21,621 nt of DNA, from IMG/VR virus record IMGVR_UViG_3300035698_007329, positions 1-21,621 of that record; one strand, written 5' to 3'. Below the pieces are notes generated by a model. The model searched no databases. It worked only from the letters and a program-made list of their open reading frames with translations, and had not been told where the DNA came from. This stretch comes from a virus. Shown here in pieces: positions 1 to 9,300 of this stretch. Positions within the stretch are counted from its first letter, which is position 1; every line of letters begins with the position of its first letter. Position numbers and translations under genes: made by a program.

Positions 1-2
1 CA

Positions 3-56
3 GTGGTTTCATTTGTAAATGAGAAAAAACCAAACATAATTAGTTATAAATATTAA
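3..56 (+). CDS. C-terminal end of an upstream gene (partial)
   Basis: An open frame enters from the left edge and runs 17 codons to a TAA at 54-56; its last residues read IISYKY. The other two forward frames stop earlier (positions 16-18 and 20-22), so this is the most likely end of the preceding gene. The 31-base gap to the next start fits the tight packing of the operon. In phages with this gene order the preceding gene is often a capsid or other head protein, but the fragment is too short to identify. Confidence 0.4.
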   Translation: MVSFVNEKKPNIISYKY

Positions 57-87
57 GAGTTTATATATATAAAATAAAATTAAAAAT

Positions 88-1278
88 ATGGCAGATACAC
101 AACCAAGATTTAATCGAATTAAATTCGCAAACCCTCCATTAAAAGGTAACAATAGAACATATCTTACTGCTGATGTTGCTGCAACTGGTACAGATTTACC
201 CGTTATGTCAACATCTGGTGACCAGTTTAAAATAACTGGAGATGCTGATTATTATGTAATAACTGGTAATTATGGTGAAGAAAAATCAGAGATAAAATTA
301 GTTGATGCTTCAGATGCTGGAACAGATGCAACTGGTTTTACTGTTGCTGCATTAACATATGCTCACAGTGCTTCTGAACCAGTTACTTATATACCTTATA
401 ATCAAATTCAAATATTTGGATCTACAACTTCTGGTGGAACAAAAGTACCATTAGGAACAATAGATATAGATCCAACACAGCAATTTACAGAATATATTTA
501 TGAAGGAACTACAGATGGGGATTATGCTTATTTCTATGTTGCATATTATAATTTAAACGATACTGAACTAGGACCATATAGTGATGAAATTGAAGCTTCA
601 AAATTTGGACATAGTTCTGTTAAAAGGGTTATTGAAGCTGGTCTTAGAAAAGCATTAACAAAAGTTGATGAGAATGAAAATGGTACAATTACTTGGGATA
701 ATGCAATTGAAATTATACAAGATGGTATAGATGAAATAATGGCAAGAAAAAGAAAATGGCCATTCTTACATAAATTAGATACATCACAAACAACAACAGC
801 AAGTACTGCTTATGTTAGTTTACCGAGTGATGTTTCAGTTTTAGACTTTGTTATTGTTAATGATAAGAAGTTATTTAGAATGAGTCGCCTTGACCATGAT
901 AAATATACTAAAGCTGGTGCTGTAATATCTACTGGATCACCAACTCATTATACTTTAAAGAATGATAAAATATACTTTTATACAACACCAGATCAGGCTT
1001 ATGATATTATATTTGAATATTATAAGAATCCTGCCGTAACAGATTCTTTGGTGGATACAATAAACCAACCGTTTATTGTTCCATTAGTATATTACTCTGC
1101 AAGTCAATTTGCCTCACTTAGAGGAAATGACAAAAGATCAGATAAGATGTATTCATTATTTGAAAAACTCGTAGAACAACAGGTAGAAGAATATACTGGA
1201 CCAGAACAATCTGGAGAAGCAGAATATATAGAACAAACATCTACTTACGGTGAAGAAGATGTTAATGTAATACTATAA
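88..1278 (+). CDS. Head-tail adaptor / tail tubular protein A-like
   Basis: Probable neck protein joining the portal to the tail. Residues about 180-396 have the layout of phage adaptor proteins (P22 gp4 and T7 gp11 type): an N-terminal helix, an acidic loop (VDENENGTITWD), a helix rich in Ile/Asp (EIIQDGIDEIMARKRKWPF), then beta strands with an LPSDV turn and a C-terminal helix. Residues 1-175 are a beta-rich, Gly/Thr-rich extension that looks like an immunoglobulin or fibronectin-like domain, so the protein is longer than a minimal adaptor. The nozzle gene follows 4 bases later. The start ATG lies in an A-rich leader without a Shine-Dalgarno. The call rests on fold-like pattern and gene order, not on an alignment. 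Confidence 0.6.
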   Translation: MADTQPRFNRIKFANPPLKGNNRTYLTADVAATGTDLPVMSTSGDQFKITGDADYYVITGNYGEEKSEIKLVDASDAGTDATGFTVAALTYAHSASEPVTYIPYNQIQIFGSTTSGGTKVPLGTIDIDPTQQFTEYIYEGTTDGDYAYFYVAYYNLNDTELGPYSDEIEASKFGHSSVKRVIEAGLRKALTKVDENENGTITWDNAIEIIQDGIDEIMARKRKWPFLHKLDTSQTTTASTAYVSLPSDVSVLDFVIVNDKKLFRMSRLDHDKYTKAGAVISTGSPTHYTLKNDKIYFYTTPDQAYDIIFEYYKNPAVTDSLVDTINQPFIVPLVYYSASQFASLRGNDKRSDKMYSLFEKLVEQQVEEYTGPEQSGEAEYIEQTSTYGEEDVNVIL

Positions 1279-1282
1279 TTAT

Positions 1283-2746
1283 ATGGGACAAACACCAATA
1301 AGATACCTACAATGGGATGGTCTTTTAAATGCTAACACATCAGATTTCTTAATGAAAGATGATGAACTTGTTGCATGCAAAAATGTTTATGTTAATAAAC
1401 TTGGAAGATTGGAAAAAGTTCCTGGATATGCAAAAGCAGTTGATGATACTATTGTAGTATCTAAAACTGTAAATTATTTACATCATTATTATAGACCATC
1501 AACAGCTACTGATTATTTAATTGGTGGATCTGATAGTGGTTCTGATTACATATTAGAATATAGAACAACTGGCAGTTGGACAACACTTTCTGCTACATAT
1601 GCAAGTCGTGCTGGATCCGAAGTTTCAATGACAAATTTTTTAGATAAAGTATTTATTGTTGGACATGATTCTGGTACATTTTTAAGTCCTGCAACCATTG
1701 ATGGAACTACATATACAGTGTCTGCTGTTACAGATACAGATTTGGATGCAATGCCAAAAGCTAAATATATTGCAAGATACAGAGACCTTTTATATGTTGC
1801 TAATGTAGATATATCTGGAACAAAGTATCCAAATAGAGTTTATTTTTGTGATGAACCAACTGGTGGTGCGATAACATGGACTGTAGCAACAGAACTTATT
1901 GAAGTTGGTTACGATGATGGCGATGAACTTACTGGAATTGGAGTAGCTTTTGATAGATTGATTATGTTTAAGCATTATTCAATGTGGACATTTAATGAAT
2001 CTTCAAAGATAGAAATTGCTCAAATTGGTTGTGATAGTTATAGATCTATTGTAACTTTAGCGAATTCATTATACTGGTTTAATAGAAATGGTTTTTGGAG
2101 ATGGACTGGGGCATACCCAGAACTTGTATCTTCGAAAGCACAACCATTTATTGATGCTATAGTACAAGCAAATCTTGGAAATGTAGTTGGTGGAATTTAT
2201 GATGGTTTTGAATACAGAGCATTTATTGGTACAGTAACAGTTGCAGGAATAACATACACAAATGCATGGTGGTGTTTTGATATTAGAAGTGAAACAGAAT
2301 ATATTAGATGTACTGCTCATACTGGAGGTTCCATATGTGAATATATAGAAAGTAGTATAAAAAGAACATATTTTGGTGCTACTAACGGATTTGTTTATAA
2401 ATTTGCTACAGATATAGATGAAGTATACAGTGATGCTGGAAGTAATATAAGTTCATTCTTTATTACTAAAAGTTTTGATCATGGTGTACCAGAAGATAGA
2501 AAGTTTACAAATCATTTAACTGTATTTTCTGAGAATGCACAAGGAATGAAAATTCTTGTTGAAGCAAACAACAAAGGACAATATGATGCATCACAAACAC
2601 AAGTATTAGAAAAGAATGTTCAACCACTTGATATAACCGCAGAAGCTAATAGATATAGATATATGTTTGCAGAAACTGGACAAGGTAAGTCTTGGACATT
2701 TGATGGATTTGTTGTTGAAACTCAAATAAACGAAGAAAAACAATAA
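1283..2746 (+). CDS. Tail nozzle / packaged-DNA stabilisation protein
   Basis: Beta-rich 487-residue protein in the position of P22 gp10 or T7 gp12 (tail tubular protein B). The N-terminus has the usual opening of this family: a short strand (LQWDGLLNA), then an acquired-residue segment with a K-x-G-R-L-x-K-x-P-G-Y-like turn (residues about 40-50). Repeated blades follow with aromatic turns such as RYRDLLYVANV and DRLIMFKHYSMWTF, and NSLYWFNRNGFWRWTG near residue 270. This is typical of the beta-propeller nozzle. It should close the head and form the end of the tail tube. It sits between the adaptor and fibre genes, separated from the latter by one base. Confidence 0.65.
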   Translation: MGQTPIRYLQWDGLLNANTSDFLMKDDELVACKNVYVNKLGRLEKVPGYAKAVDDTIVVSKTVNYLHHYYRPSTATDYLIGGSDSGSDYILEYRTTGSWTTLSATYASRAGSEVSMTNFLDKVFIVGHDSGTFLSPATIDGTTYTVSAVTDTDLDAMPKAKYIARYRDLLYVANVDISGTKYPNRVYFCDEPTGGAITWTVATELIEVGYDDGDELTGIGVAFDRLIMFKHYSMWTFNESSKIEIAQIGCDSYRSIVTLANSLYWFNRNGFWRWTGAYPELVSSKAQPFIDAIVQANLGNVVGGIYDGFEYRAFIGTVTVAGITYTNAWWCFDIRSETEYIRCTAHTGGSICEYIESSIKRTYFGATNGFVYKFATDIDEVYSDAGSNISSFFITKSFDHGVPEDRKFTNHLTVFSENAQGMKILVEANNKGQYDASQTQVLEKNVQPLDITAEANRYRYMFAETGQGKSWTFDGFVVETQINEEKQ

Positions 2747-2747
2747 T

Positions 2748-3551
2748 ATGCCAAATTATTTAGATATAGGATACTCTAATCTATTAACAAAAGAACAACC
2801 ACAAAACTTGATTAATGATATTAATGCTAGTGCAATATTTGGATTTAATGCTGTCACATTTGATAAAACAACACTTGATAGATTAAATCCTAAAGAAAAT
2901 ATACAATCAAGAGATTTTATTACTGGTTCAGCTGGATGGCAAATTAAAGGAAATGGAGACGTTGAATTTAACGATGGTACATTTAGAGGAACTCTTGATG
3001 CTGCTACAATTGAAGGTGGTACAATAATTGGTGCTACTATAAAGACAGCAGATGAAGCATATCCAGATGTTCTTATTGATAGTTCAGGTTTAACTCTACA
3101 CGGTGAGAAAGCAATATTTAAATCAGGTAACGGGACACAAGTTGGTACAATAGGTGGAGGTTCAACTGCTGATTTAGATATAAAAGCAGCAAGTGGTAAA
3201 AATATAGACATAGACGGAGAAGATGTTTTAATAAATGCAATTGATGATATTATTTTACAAGCAGGAGATGGAAGTGGTGGATATATTGGGTTTTTAAATA
3301 CTCATTTAGCATTAGACGGTGGTGCTGGAAATATAATTTTTACAAAAGAATTCCAACCATATTCAAATAATTCAACAGATATTGGAGATAATACTTATAA
3401 AGTAAAAGATGTTTATGCTTATAGACTCAGATTAATAAGTACAAATATAGGTGACCATTCTAGTCCTCAAAGTGGTGATATTATAAATGTTGGTGGAAAA
3501 CTTGGAATTTATAATGGATCAGCATGGGTAGTTGTTGGATCACAATTTTAA
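2748..3551 (+). CDS. Tail fibre-like protein
   Basis: 267-residue structural protein. Residues about 56-100 carry the sequence style found in central fibre and tip-attachment proteins: a GSAGWQIKGNGDVEFNDG block, then Gly/Thr/Ile repeats (FRGTLDAATIEGGTIIGATI), suggesting a beta-helical or trimeric stalk. The middle is Asp/Gly-rich and repetitive. The C-terminus (GGKLGIYNGSAWVVVGS) resembles the short beta-tip seen at the end of many phage fibres. It probably binds the host surface or connects a longer fibre. At this length it may be an adaptor fibre, with the true receptor binder encoded elsewhere. No chaperone or peptidase domain is visible. Confidence 0.6.
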   Translation: MPNYLDIGYSNLLTKEQPQNLINDINASAIFGFNAVTFDKTTLDRLNPKENIQSRDFITGSAGWQIKGNGDVEFNDGTFRGTLDAATIEGGTIIGATIKTADEAYPDVLIDSSGLTLHGEKAIFKSGNGTQVGTIGGGSTADLDIKAASGKNIDIDGEDVLINAIDDIILQAGDGSGGYIGFLNTHLALDGGAGNIIFTKEFQPYSNNSTDIGDNTYKVKDVYAYRLRLISTNIGDHSSPQSGDIINVGGKLGIYNGSAWVVVGSQF

Positions 3552-3567
3552 TTAATAATATATACAT

Positions 3568-3723
3568 ATGAAAGATGAAAAATTAAAAGAAGAAAAAAAA
3601 GACGTAATGCGTGAAATTATAATTAAAACAGATGGAAACAAGATACAAGTTGTGAAAGCAGAAGTTGCGGGCAATTTAGAATTCAAAGAAATTCTAAGAC
3701 AAATTCTTGCGAACCTTAGTTAA
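3568..3723 (+). CDS. Small hypothetical protein in the tail operon
   Basis: A 51-residue frame fills the gap between the fibre gene and the next virion gene. It begins MKDEKLKEEK and ends LRQILANLS. The N-terminus is highly charged; the middle alternates like two beta strands (EIIIKTDGNKIQVVKAEV) and a short helix follows. The start ATG is in the AT-rich context used by its neighbours (ATACATATG), and the stop leaves 5 bases before the next gene. It may be a small neck or chaperone-like factor, but no family is recognised. Its place in an otherwise gapless operon is the main support. Confidence 0.65.
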   Translation: MKDEKLKEEKKDVMREIIIKTDGNKIQVVKAEVAGNLEFKEILRQILANLS

Positions 3724-3728
3724 AAAAT

Positions 3729-5021
3729 ATGGCAACAATAACAATCAAAAGAGGAAATGATACAATGCAAATACCTTCTGGTGATATGAATTACTGGCAA
3801 GGTCAGGGTTGGTCTTCCTCTGGGGATTCTACTATAGACCCCACTACTACTGGTAAGAAAATATTAACAAGTAGGCGTGATGTTATTGCTAATTTTCATA
3901 AATACATGGGGAGGAATCCGTCCAGTCAAGAAGATTGGGATACTATTGATTATTTAACAACAAAACCCCCAGCAGAAGTTGAAAGTAAATTAAAGGGTTC
4001 TGCTCCAAAAGAAAAAGGAGAAACAGAAGGAACAGATGAAACAGAAGGAACAGAAGAAGAAACAGAAATAGATCCTTTTAAAGAAGCTGCAAAGTATGGA
4101 TACACAAAAGAAGATTTTGCAAACGATCCTGGATTTTACGATTACTGGAAGAATAAGTCAGCAGATGAATTAAAGAATGGTTTAGCAAATAGAGGTGATT
4201 GGAATAGTACAGATAGTAAAAAGAAAACAGAAGAAGATTCAACCAGAGATACTGCTACAGAAGATTGGATTCAAGAACTTATAGATTCTGGTCAAATTAA
4301 TGAAAATCAAGGATCTATATTAGAAGAGATATTAGCAGGTGATTATACATCAACTACAGCACCTACAGATGAAGAGATAGAACAAATTATAAGTGATGCA
4401 GAACTTAATGCAACTACAGATTTATCACCTTATTATAAAAAAACAACTCAAGAAGAGTTAGAAGATTTAAAGACATCTTATGCAGATATTAGAGGTGAGT
4501 CATTAAGATATCAACAGCAAGAATCAAAAGACTATGCTGGTTTACTTAAAAGTACAAAAGCAAATTTAAGAGCTAGAAATATGACATTTTCTGGAGAGTC
4601 TAGACAAACACTTGGTGCTGAAAGTGCATTAAGAGACAACCTTGGAATAGAAGGAGAAGTACCAATGGAAAGAAGATATAACTGGGAAGATAAATCAGCT
4701 GATTGGCAACAGAGATCAAGAGATGTTGGAACAGCCGCAGAGAGACGACTTGGTAGTGGAAAGTTACATGAAGAAAGAGATTATTTACAAGGAGAAGGTT
4801 TAGCAGATCCTTACGGAATGGGTAAAGGTAATACATACGGAACAGAATATGATAGAAGTCGCCTTGCTCCAATTTTTAGACCACATAAGAAAGAACACAG
4901 AGAATACGTTAAATATGGTGATTTACCACTAGAGAGAAAGAAAGCTATAGAAGAAAGCAAATGGTCAAGAGTTGAAAAATATAAAATAGACACCCCAAGA
5001 TTATCTAAATATGGTTATTAA
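3729..5021 (+). CDS. Probable internal virion protein, charged, 430 aa
   Basis: No enzymatic domain is seen. Residues about 47-90 form a small helical unit (TSRRDVIANFHKYMGRNP, then WDTIDYLTTKPPAEVESKL) that recalls the DUF4214-like 'GR-x-P' helical repeats of phage structural proteins. Residues 92-114 are a low-complexity Glu/Thr/Gly linker. A second helical unit lies near 115-155 (YGYTKEDFANDPGFYDYW). The C-terminal half is helical, polar and rich in Gln, Arg and Glu (residues about 235-340), then basic. Lying between the fibre and two larger putative ejection proteins, it fits the position of a T7 gp14/gp15-like or P22 gp7-like internal protein. That role is inferred from order only. Confidence 0.5.
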   Translation: MATITIKRGNDTMQIPSGDMNYWQGQGWSSSGDSTIDPTTTGKKILTSRRDVIANFHKYMGRNPSSQEDWDTIDYLTTKPPAEVESKLKGSAPKEKGETEGTDETEGTEEETEIDPFKEAAKYGYTKEDFANDPGFYDYWKNKSADELKNGLANRGDWNSTDSKKKTEEDSTRDTATEDWIQELIDSGQINENQGSILEEILAGDYTSTTAPTDEEIEQIISDAELNATTDLSPYYKKTTQEELEDLKTSYADIRGESLRYQQQESKDYAGLLKSTKANLRARNMTFSGESRQTLGAESALRDNLGIEGEVPMERRYNWEDKSADWQQRSRDVGTAAERRLGSGKLHEERDYLQGEGLADPYGMGKGNTYGTEYDRSRLAPIFRPHKKEHREYVKYGDLPLERKKAIEESKWSRVEKYKIDTPRLSKYGY

Positions 5022-5032
5022 TATATAAAAAT

Positions 5033-6364
5033 ATGGCAGAATACAAACCAGCGACATTATACGATCCAAAGGATCCTAAAAATACAAGAACACCAGCAAG
5101 AACCAAAGCAGAGGCAGATAGGCTCTTTGCTTCAGGTTATCAATTAGAAAAAGCTCCACCTGACCCTTCAGAGGTTAGAAGAACCGAAGATGGTGGAATA
5201 GAAAGTCTAATTACTGCTGATAATTTGTCTAACTGGAAAAATAAAGCAAAGTTTTACGACATTGTTAAAGAAGGAATTAAGTTGAAACAAGGCATGAATA
5301 AAGATATTCGTGGTGCTAAAACTTATTGGAGAACAACCGCAAAGGATACATCTCCATTTGCAGAAGAAGAATTTACAATGATGAGTCCAGCTCAACAGGC
5401 TTCAGTCAGATCAAAGAAGTATGCAACTGCAACTGCACATCTTACTGGTCTAGAAGAAGAGGAATCATATCGTGAAGGCAGAATGTCAGATACATTAAGA
5501 AACCTTCAAGATGTTGTTGAAGAAGAATCAGATAGACCTGGTAAAGAATTAGATGCAAAAATTAAAGAATTAAAGTTTTTAAAAGATTTAGAAGATTCTG
5601 GTTTAAAATATGAGGATGGTGAGTTTACTAAAAGCTTTACAGGAGCTGATGCTAAAAGTATTGCAGAAGCTATTAAGAAAGCTGAAGGTGGTGTATCTTA
5701 TGATTACTCAGATCCAAATAGATCTGAAAAAGGTGCTTACCAATTTATGCCAGATACTTGGGCAAGTTGGTCAAGTCAATATGCTTCAGAGGTTTTACAA
5801 GAGTCTACAAGAGAGCTTGCAATGACTCAAAAAAATCAAGATGATGTTGCTCAATGGAAGATACAAAAATGGTTAGATGCAGGATATAATCCACAACAGA
5901 TTGCTGCTCTATGGAACAGTGGTAAACCGACATATAAAGGTAGAAGTGGTACAAGTACAATAACAGGTGAACCATATGACGTTGAAGCTTATGTTGATAG
6001 ATTTTCTACAGCATTAGGAGAAGTAATGCCAGACAAACCAGAACCAATAGTATTAACAGATTCAGTTAAGGGAACAATAATGAAAAACCTTGGATGGGAT
6101 AATAATGTTGTAAAAGATTTAACAGAGGATGATTGGTTTGTAATTGGAACAGAAGCAAAAGAAGTAGCTTATGAAGAAGCTCATACTTATGTAAAAGGTG
6201 AAATTAAAAAAGGTAAAGGAAAAGATAAGAAAGAGCAACAAAGAATAAAAGGAGTTCTACAAGAAGAATATGGAACTATTTTATCTGCAGGCGATATTAA
6301 CGCAGTACTATACCAAAATGGATTGGTAGAAGTAAGTGATGTGTTTATACCTGTTGGAGGTTAA
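5033..6364 (+). CDS. Virion protein with lytic transglycosylase domain
   Basis: Residues about 207-305 match the SLT/lysozyme-like transglycosylase pattern: a helix ending in the candidate catalytic Glu218 (AIKKAEGG), then EKGAYQFMPDTWASW at 232-246, and the C-terminal AALWNSGKP helix at 291-299 that closes the sugar cleft. The enzyme would cut the glycan strand of peptidoglycan so the phage can deliver DNA. Residues 1-200 are helical and charged; the C-terminal 120 residues include a Lys/Gly-rich stretch. With no signal peptide, and lying among virion genes, it is better read as a virion-associated hydrolase than as the lysis endolysin. It probably acts with the 1804-residue protein that follows 10 bases later. 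Confidence 0.75.
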   Translation: MAEYKPATLYDPKDPKNTRTPARTKAEADRLFASGYQLEKAPPDPSEVRRTEDGGIESLITADNLSNWKNKAKFYDIVKEGIKLKQGMNKDIRGAKTYWRTTAKDTSPFAEEEFTMMSPAQQASVRSKKYATATAHLTGLEEEESYREGRMSDTLRNLQDVVEEESDRPGKELDAKIKELKFLKDLEDSGLKYEDGEFTKSFTGADAKSIAEAIKKAEGGVSYDYSDPNRSEKGAYQFMPDTWASWSSQYASEVLQESTRELAMTQKNQDDVAQWKIQKWLDAGYNPQQIAALWNSGKPTYKGRSGTSTITGEPYDVEAYVDRFSTALGEVMPDKPEPIVLTDSVKGTIMKNLGWDNNVVKDLTEDDWFVIGTEAKEVAYEEAHTYVKGEIKKGKGKDKKEQQRIKGVLQEEYGTILSAGDINAVLYQNGLVEVSDVFIPVGG

Positions 6365-6374
6365 TTAATAATAT

Positions 6375-9300
6375 ATGAAAGAAAGCTTAAAGCAAAAAAT
6401 ATTACAACGTATAAAAGATAGAGGTATTCTTGATAAGGATAAAAAGAAAGCTAAAGAGTTTACTGCTGAGGATTATTATTCTATTTTAGATAAAGCTGAC
6501 CCTTACAGGAAAGCAAGAGAAGCCACCCCAGTCGCAAAACCCATACCACAGCCTCAACCAAGACAACCAGTTCAAGAACAACCAGTTGGTCCAGTTATTC
6601 CCACAGAGAGAGCTGAAAGAGCAGAAGGAGCTAGAAGAGAATTAAGAAGGCAACCAACAACTACAAGAATGTTAAAGGATGAAGTACTTGAAACACGAGT
6701 ACCAGATGAATTGGCTGCTTCAACACCAAGAACTGCATTAAAAGATTTGGAAGCTCCAATAGATGAAGCTGAAATAAGAAAACAAATAGTAACTGGTATA
6801 GAAACTGGTGGTCGTTTTATTGGAGAAAAACTTGGTGCTGGGATTGGTTATATCACTGGGCTTTTATCTGAAAAAACAAGACAAGACTTTGAAGTACTTA
6901 GGGGTAAGAGAGATTTTGCTGATTATGATTTAGACAAATTAGGAGAAGTTGCAAAAGAAATATCAGAATCCACTAAACAATTTGGTGGAGGAATTGTTGG
7001 TACTGGAGCCATTGTAATACCAGAAGCTCTTAATACTGTTATAGATGTTACAAAAGCTACTCCTGGTGTTATCACTGGTAAAGAAGAAGATTTTATTAAT
7101 ATAGCTGCGGATAATTTCGTAGAACAATATAGTACTGAACTTGGTAAGTTTACTGGAGAAGCTCCAAGAATTACAAAAGAACAAGCTAGAAATTATCTTG
7201 TTACTGGAAACCTAGAGGGTGATGTAAGTAAAATAGATAATAATGAAGTTGTTAAAGCTTGGTTTTCTACATTAGTACCAATTGGAATAGACTTTTGGAT
7301 TATATCTGATTTAGTTGCATCAGCATTTAGATCTCCAACAAGAAAACTTGCTTTAAAAAATTCAGCTTCTAAACAAGAAATTAAACATGCGTATAAAGAA
7401 CTCGGATTAAAAGAGAGTTCTTCGATAACTCAAGTTAAGAAAAGATTTAGAGAACTTGCTCATCAATATCATCCAGATAAATTATCCAATGCTTCAGAAG
7501 CACAAGTAAAAGAAGCTTCTGAGATTTTTAATCGTGCAAGTAGAGCTTATGAAATATTAAAAAAGAATATTGCTAGGCAACCCGCTAAAACTCCAGAAGG
7601 AACTAAACCAGAAGTAGTTGTTAAAAAAGAACCTAGTGTTGTAAGAAAAGCTGAACCAGTAAGACCTGGTGAAGAAGGTTTAAAAAGTAAGCTAACTAAG
7701 ATATTAGAAAAACAGAAACTTAAAGTTGAACGTGGTAAAGCAGATCCGAAAGGTCTTGCATTATTAGAAAAGGTTGTTGCTAATATTAAACAACCTAAAG
7801 AGGTTGCTAAACCAGAGATTATAAAACCTAAAGAGGTTAAACCAAAAATTAAATCAATGGAAGATTTATGGAACACAGCTACTGTAAAAGAAAGAAAAGA
7901 AATGGCTATTGGTGTGATTCCTAAAAGACTTGAAAAAAAGTTTGGAAAGGAAACTTCTGCTTATGATGAATTCTTTTTTGGAGAAGAAAATAGACAAGAA
8001 ATTCAAGATTATTTTGATTCAAGATTAGTTATTAAACCAAAAGTTGTTAAACCTAAATCTAAACCTATAAAAGAAATACCCAAACCAGTAAAAGTACCTC
8101 AGAAGATAACTAAAAAAATTACACTAACAGATCAGATAAAAGCTAGAAAAGTTGAAACACCTTCAAGAGTTATGGCAGAAGTTAAAGAAAGGGTTGCTAA
8201 AGAAGAAGCTAAGCTAGAAAGAATAGCAAAAAAAATATCAGAATCAAAGAAGGTTGAAGTAGGAAAAGAGCCAAAAGGTTATATTGCAAAAATGCAATAC
8301 TATGGTAAGCTATCACAATCTAAAGATAAGAAGGTTAGTAAGGATGCTCTTAAAAAGATGAGAGAATTACTTAACGAAGAAAAGCAAAGAATATTAAAAG
8401 AAAAAGGAACAGAAGGTTTAACACCAAAACAGATAGCAAAAGAAGAAGCTATAATAAGAGGAGAAGGAGAAGATGTACGAGAAATATCTGAGGAAGCAAG
8501 AGGAAGATTACATAAAGAAACAACTAAACTTCCAAGTGGAGACGAGACAGATTATCTTGGTGGTAAAGGTTATGCTTCTACTGGCGATTACAGAAAGATA
8601 ACTATACCAGATAACATGACAAACATACAGATGCCAGAAATGTTAAAGTTATCTAAACAATTAACTGGTGGTAAAGTACCATTCTTAAAAAAGTATCCAA
8701 AAGCAAGAGGTATGTTTTATCCTGGAGAGAGAAGAATTGGATTACACCCAGATATATTTAAAGATACAGTTCTTGCAGCTCAAGTATTTGCTCATGAAAT
8801 AGGACATCTTATTGATAATTTACCAGACATGGATGTCAAGCTTAGTGGTAATTTAATGAATAAATTTGCTACTATAAGAAGAGCTAATAGACAAATCACA
8901 AAAGCTATTGAAGAACTTTCTGAAACAAACCTAAAAACAGTTAAGAAAGAGCTATGGGATTTAAGTAAATGGTGGAGACCTATTGATGAGAAAACTGCCA
9001 AAGTAAGTGAATTAAAATATAGAAAACAAGCATCCGAGTTATATGCGGATTGGATTTCTGTTCTTTTTAATAAACCAGAAATACTTCCAAGACAAACTCC
9101 AGAAGTTTACAACATGTTCTTTAAGTTTTTAGATGAAAAGCCAGAGTTTAAGGATGCATACTTTAAAGTAATTGATTTCTTAAGTGGTACATCAGATAGT
9201 GTAATGAAAGCTAGAGATCTTGACATGGAAACAATGTTCAAGAGTAGTGAGTTACAATTTAGAGAAAAAGCATTACAAGCTAGACAGAAGAATAAAACAG

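Noticed and set aside
2756-3211. Antisense open frame of 151 codons inside the fibre gene
   Set aside because: It is on the opposite strand within a coding gene with clear fibre motifs; its composition reflects the Gly/Ile codons of the sense strand.
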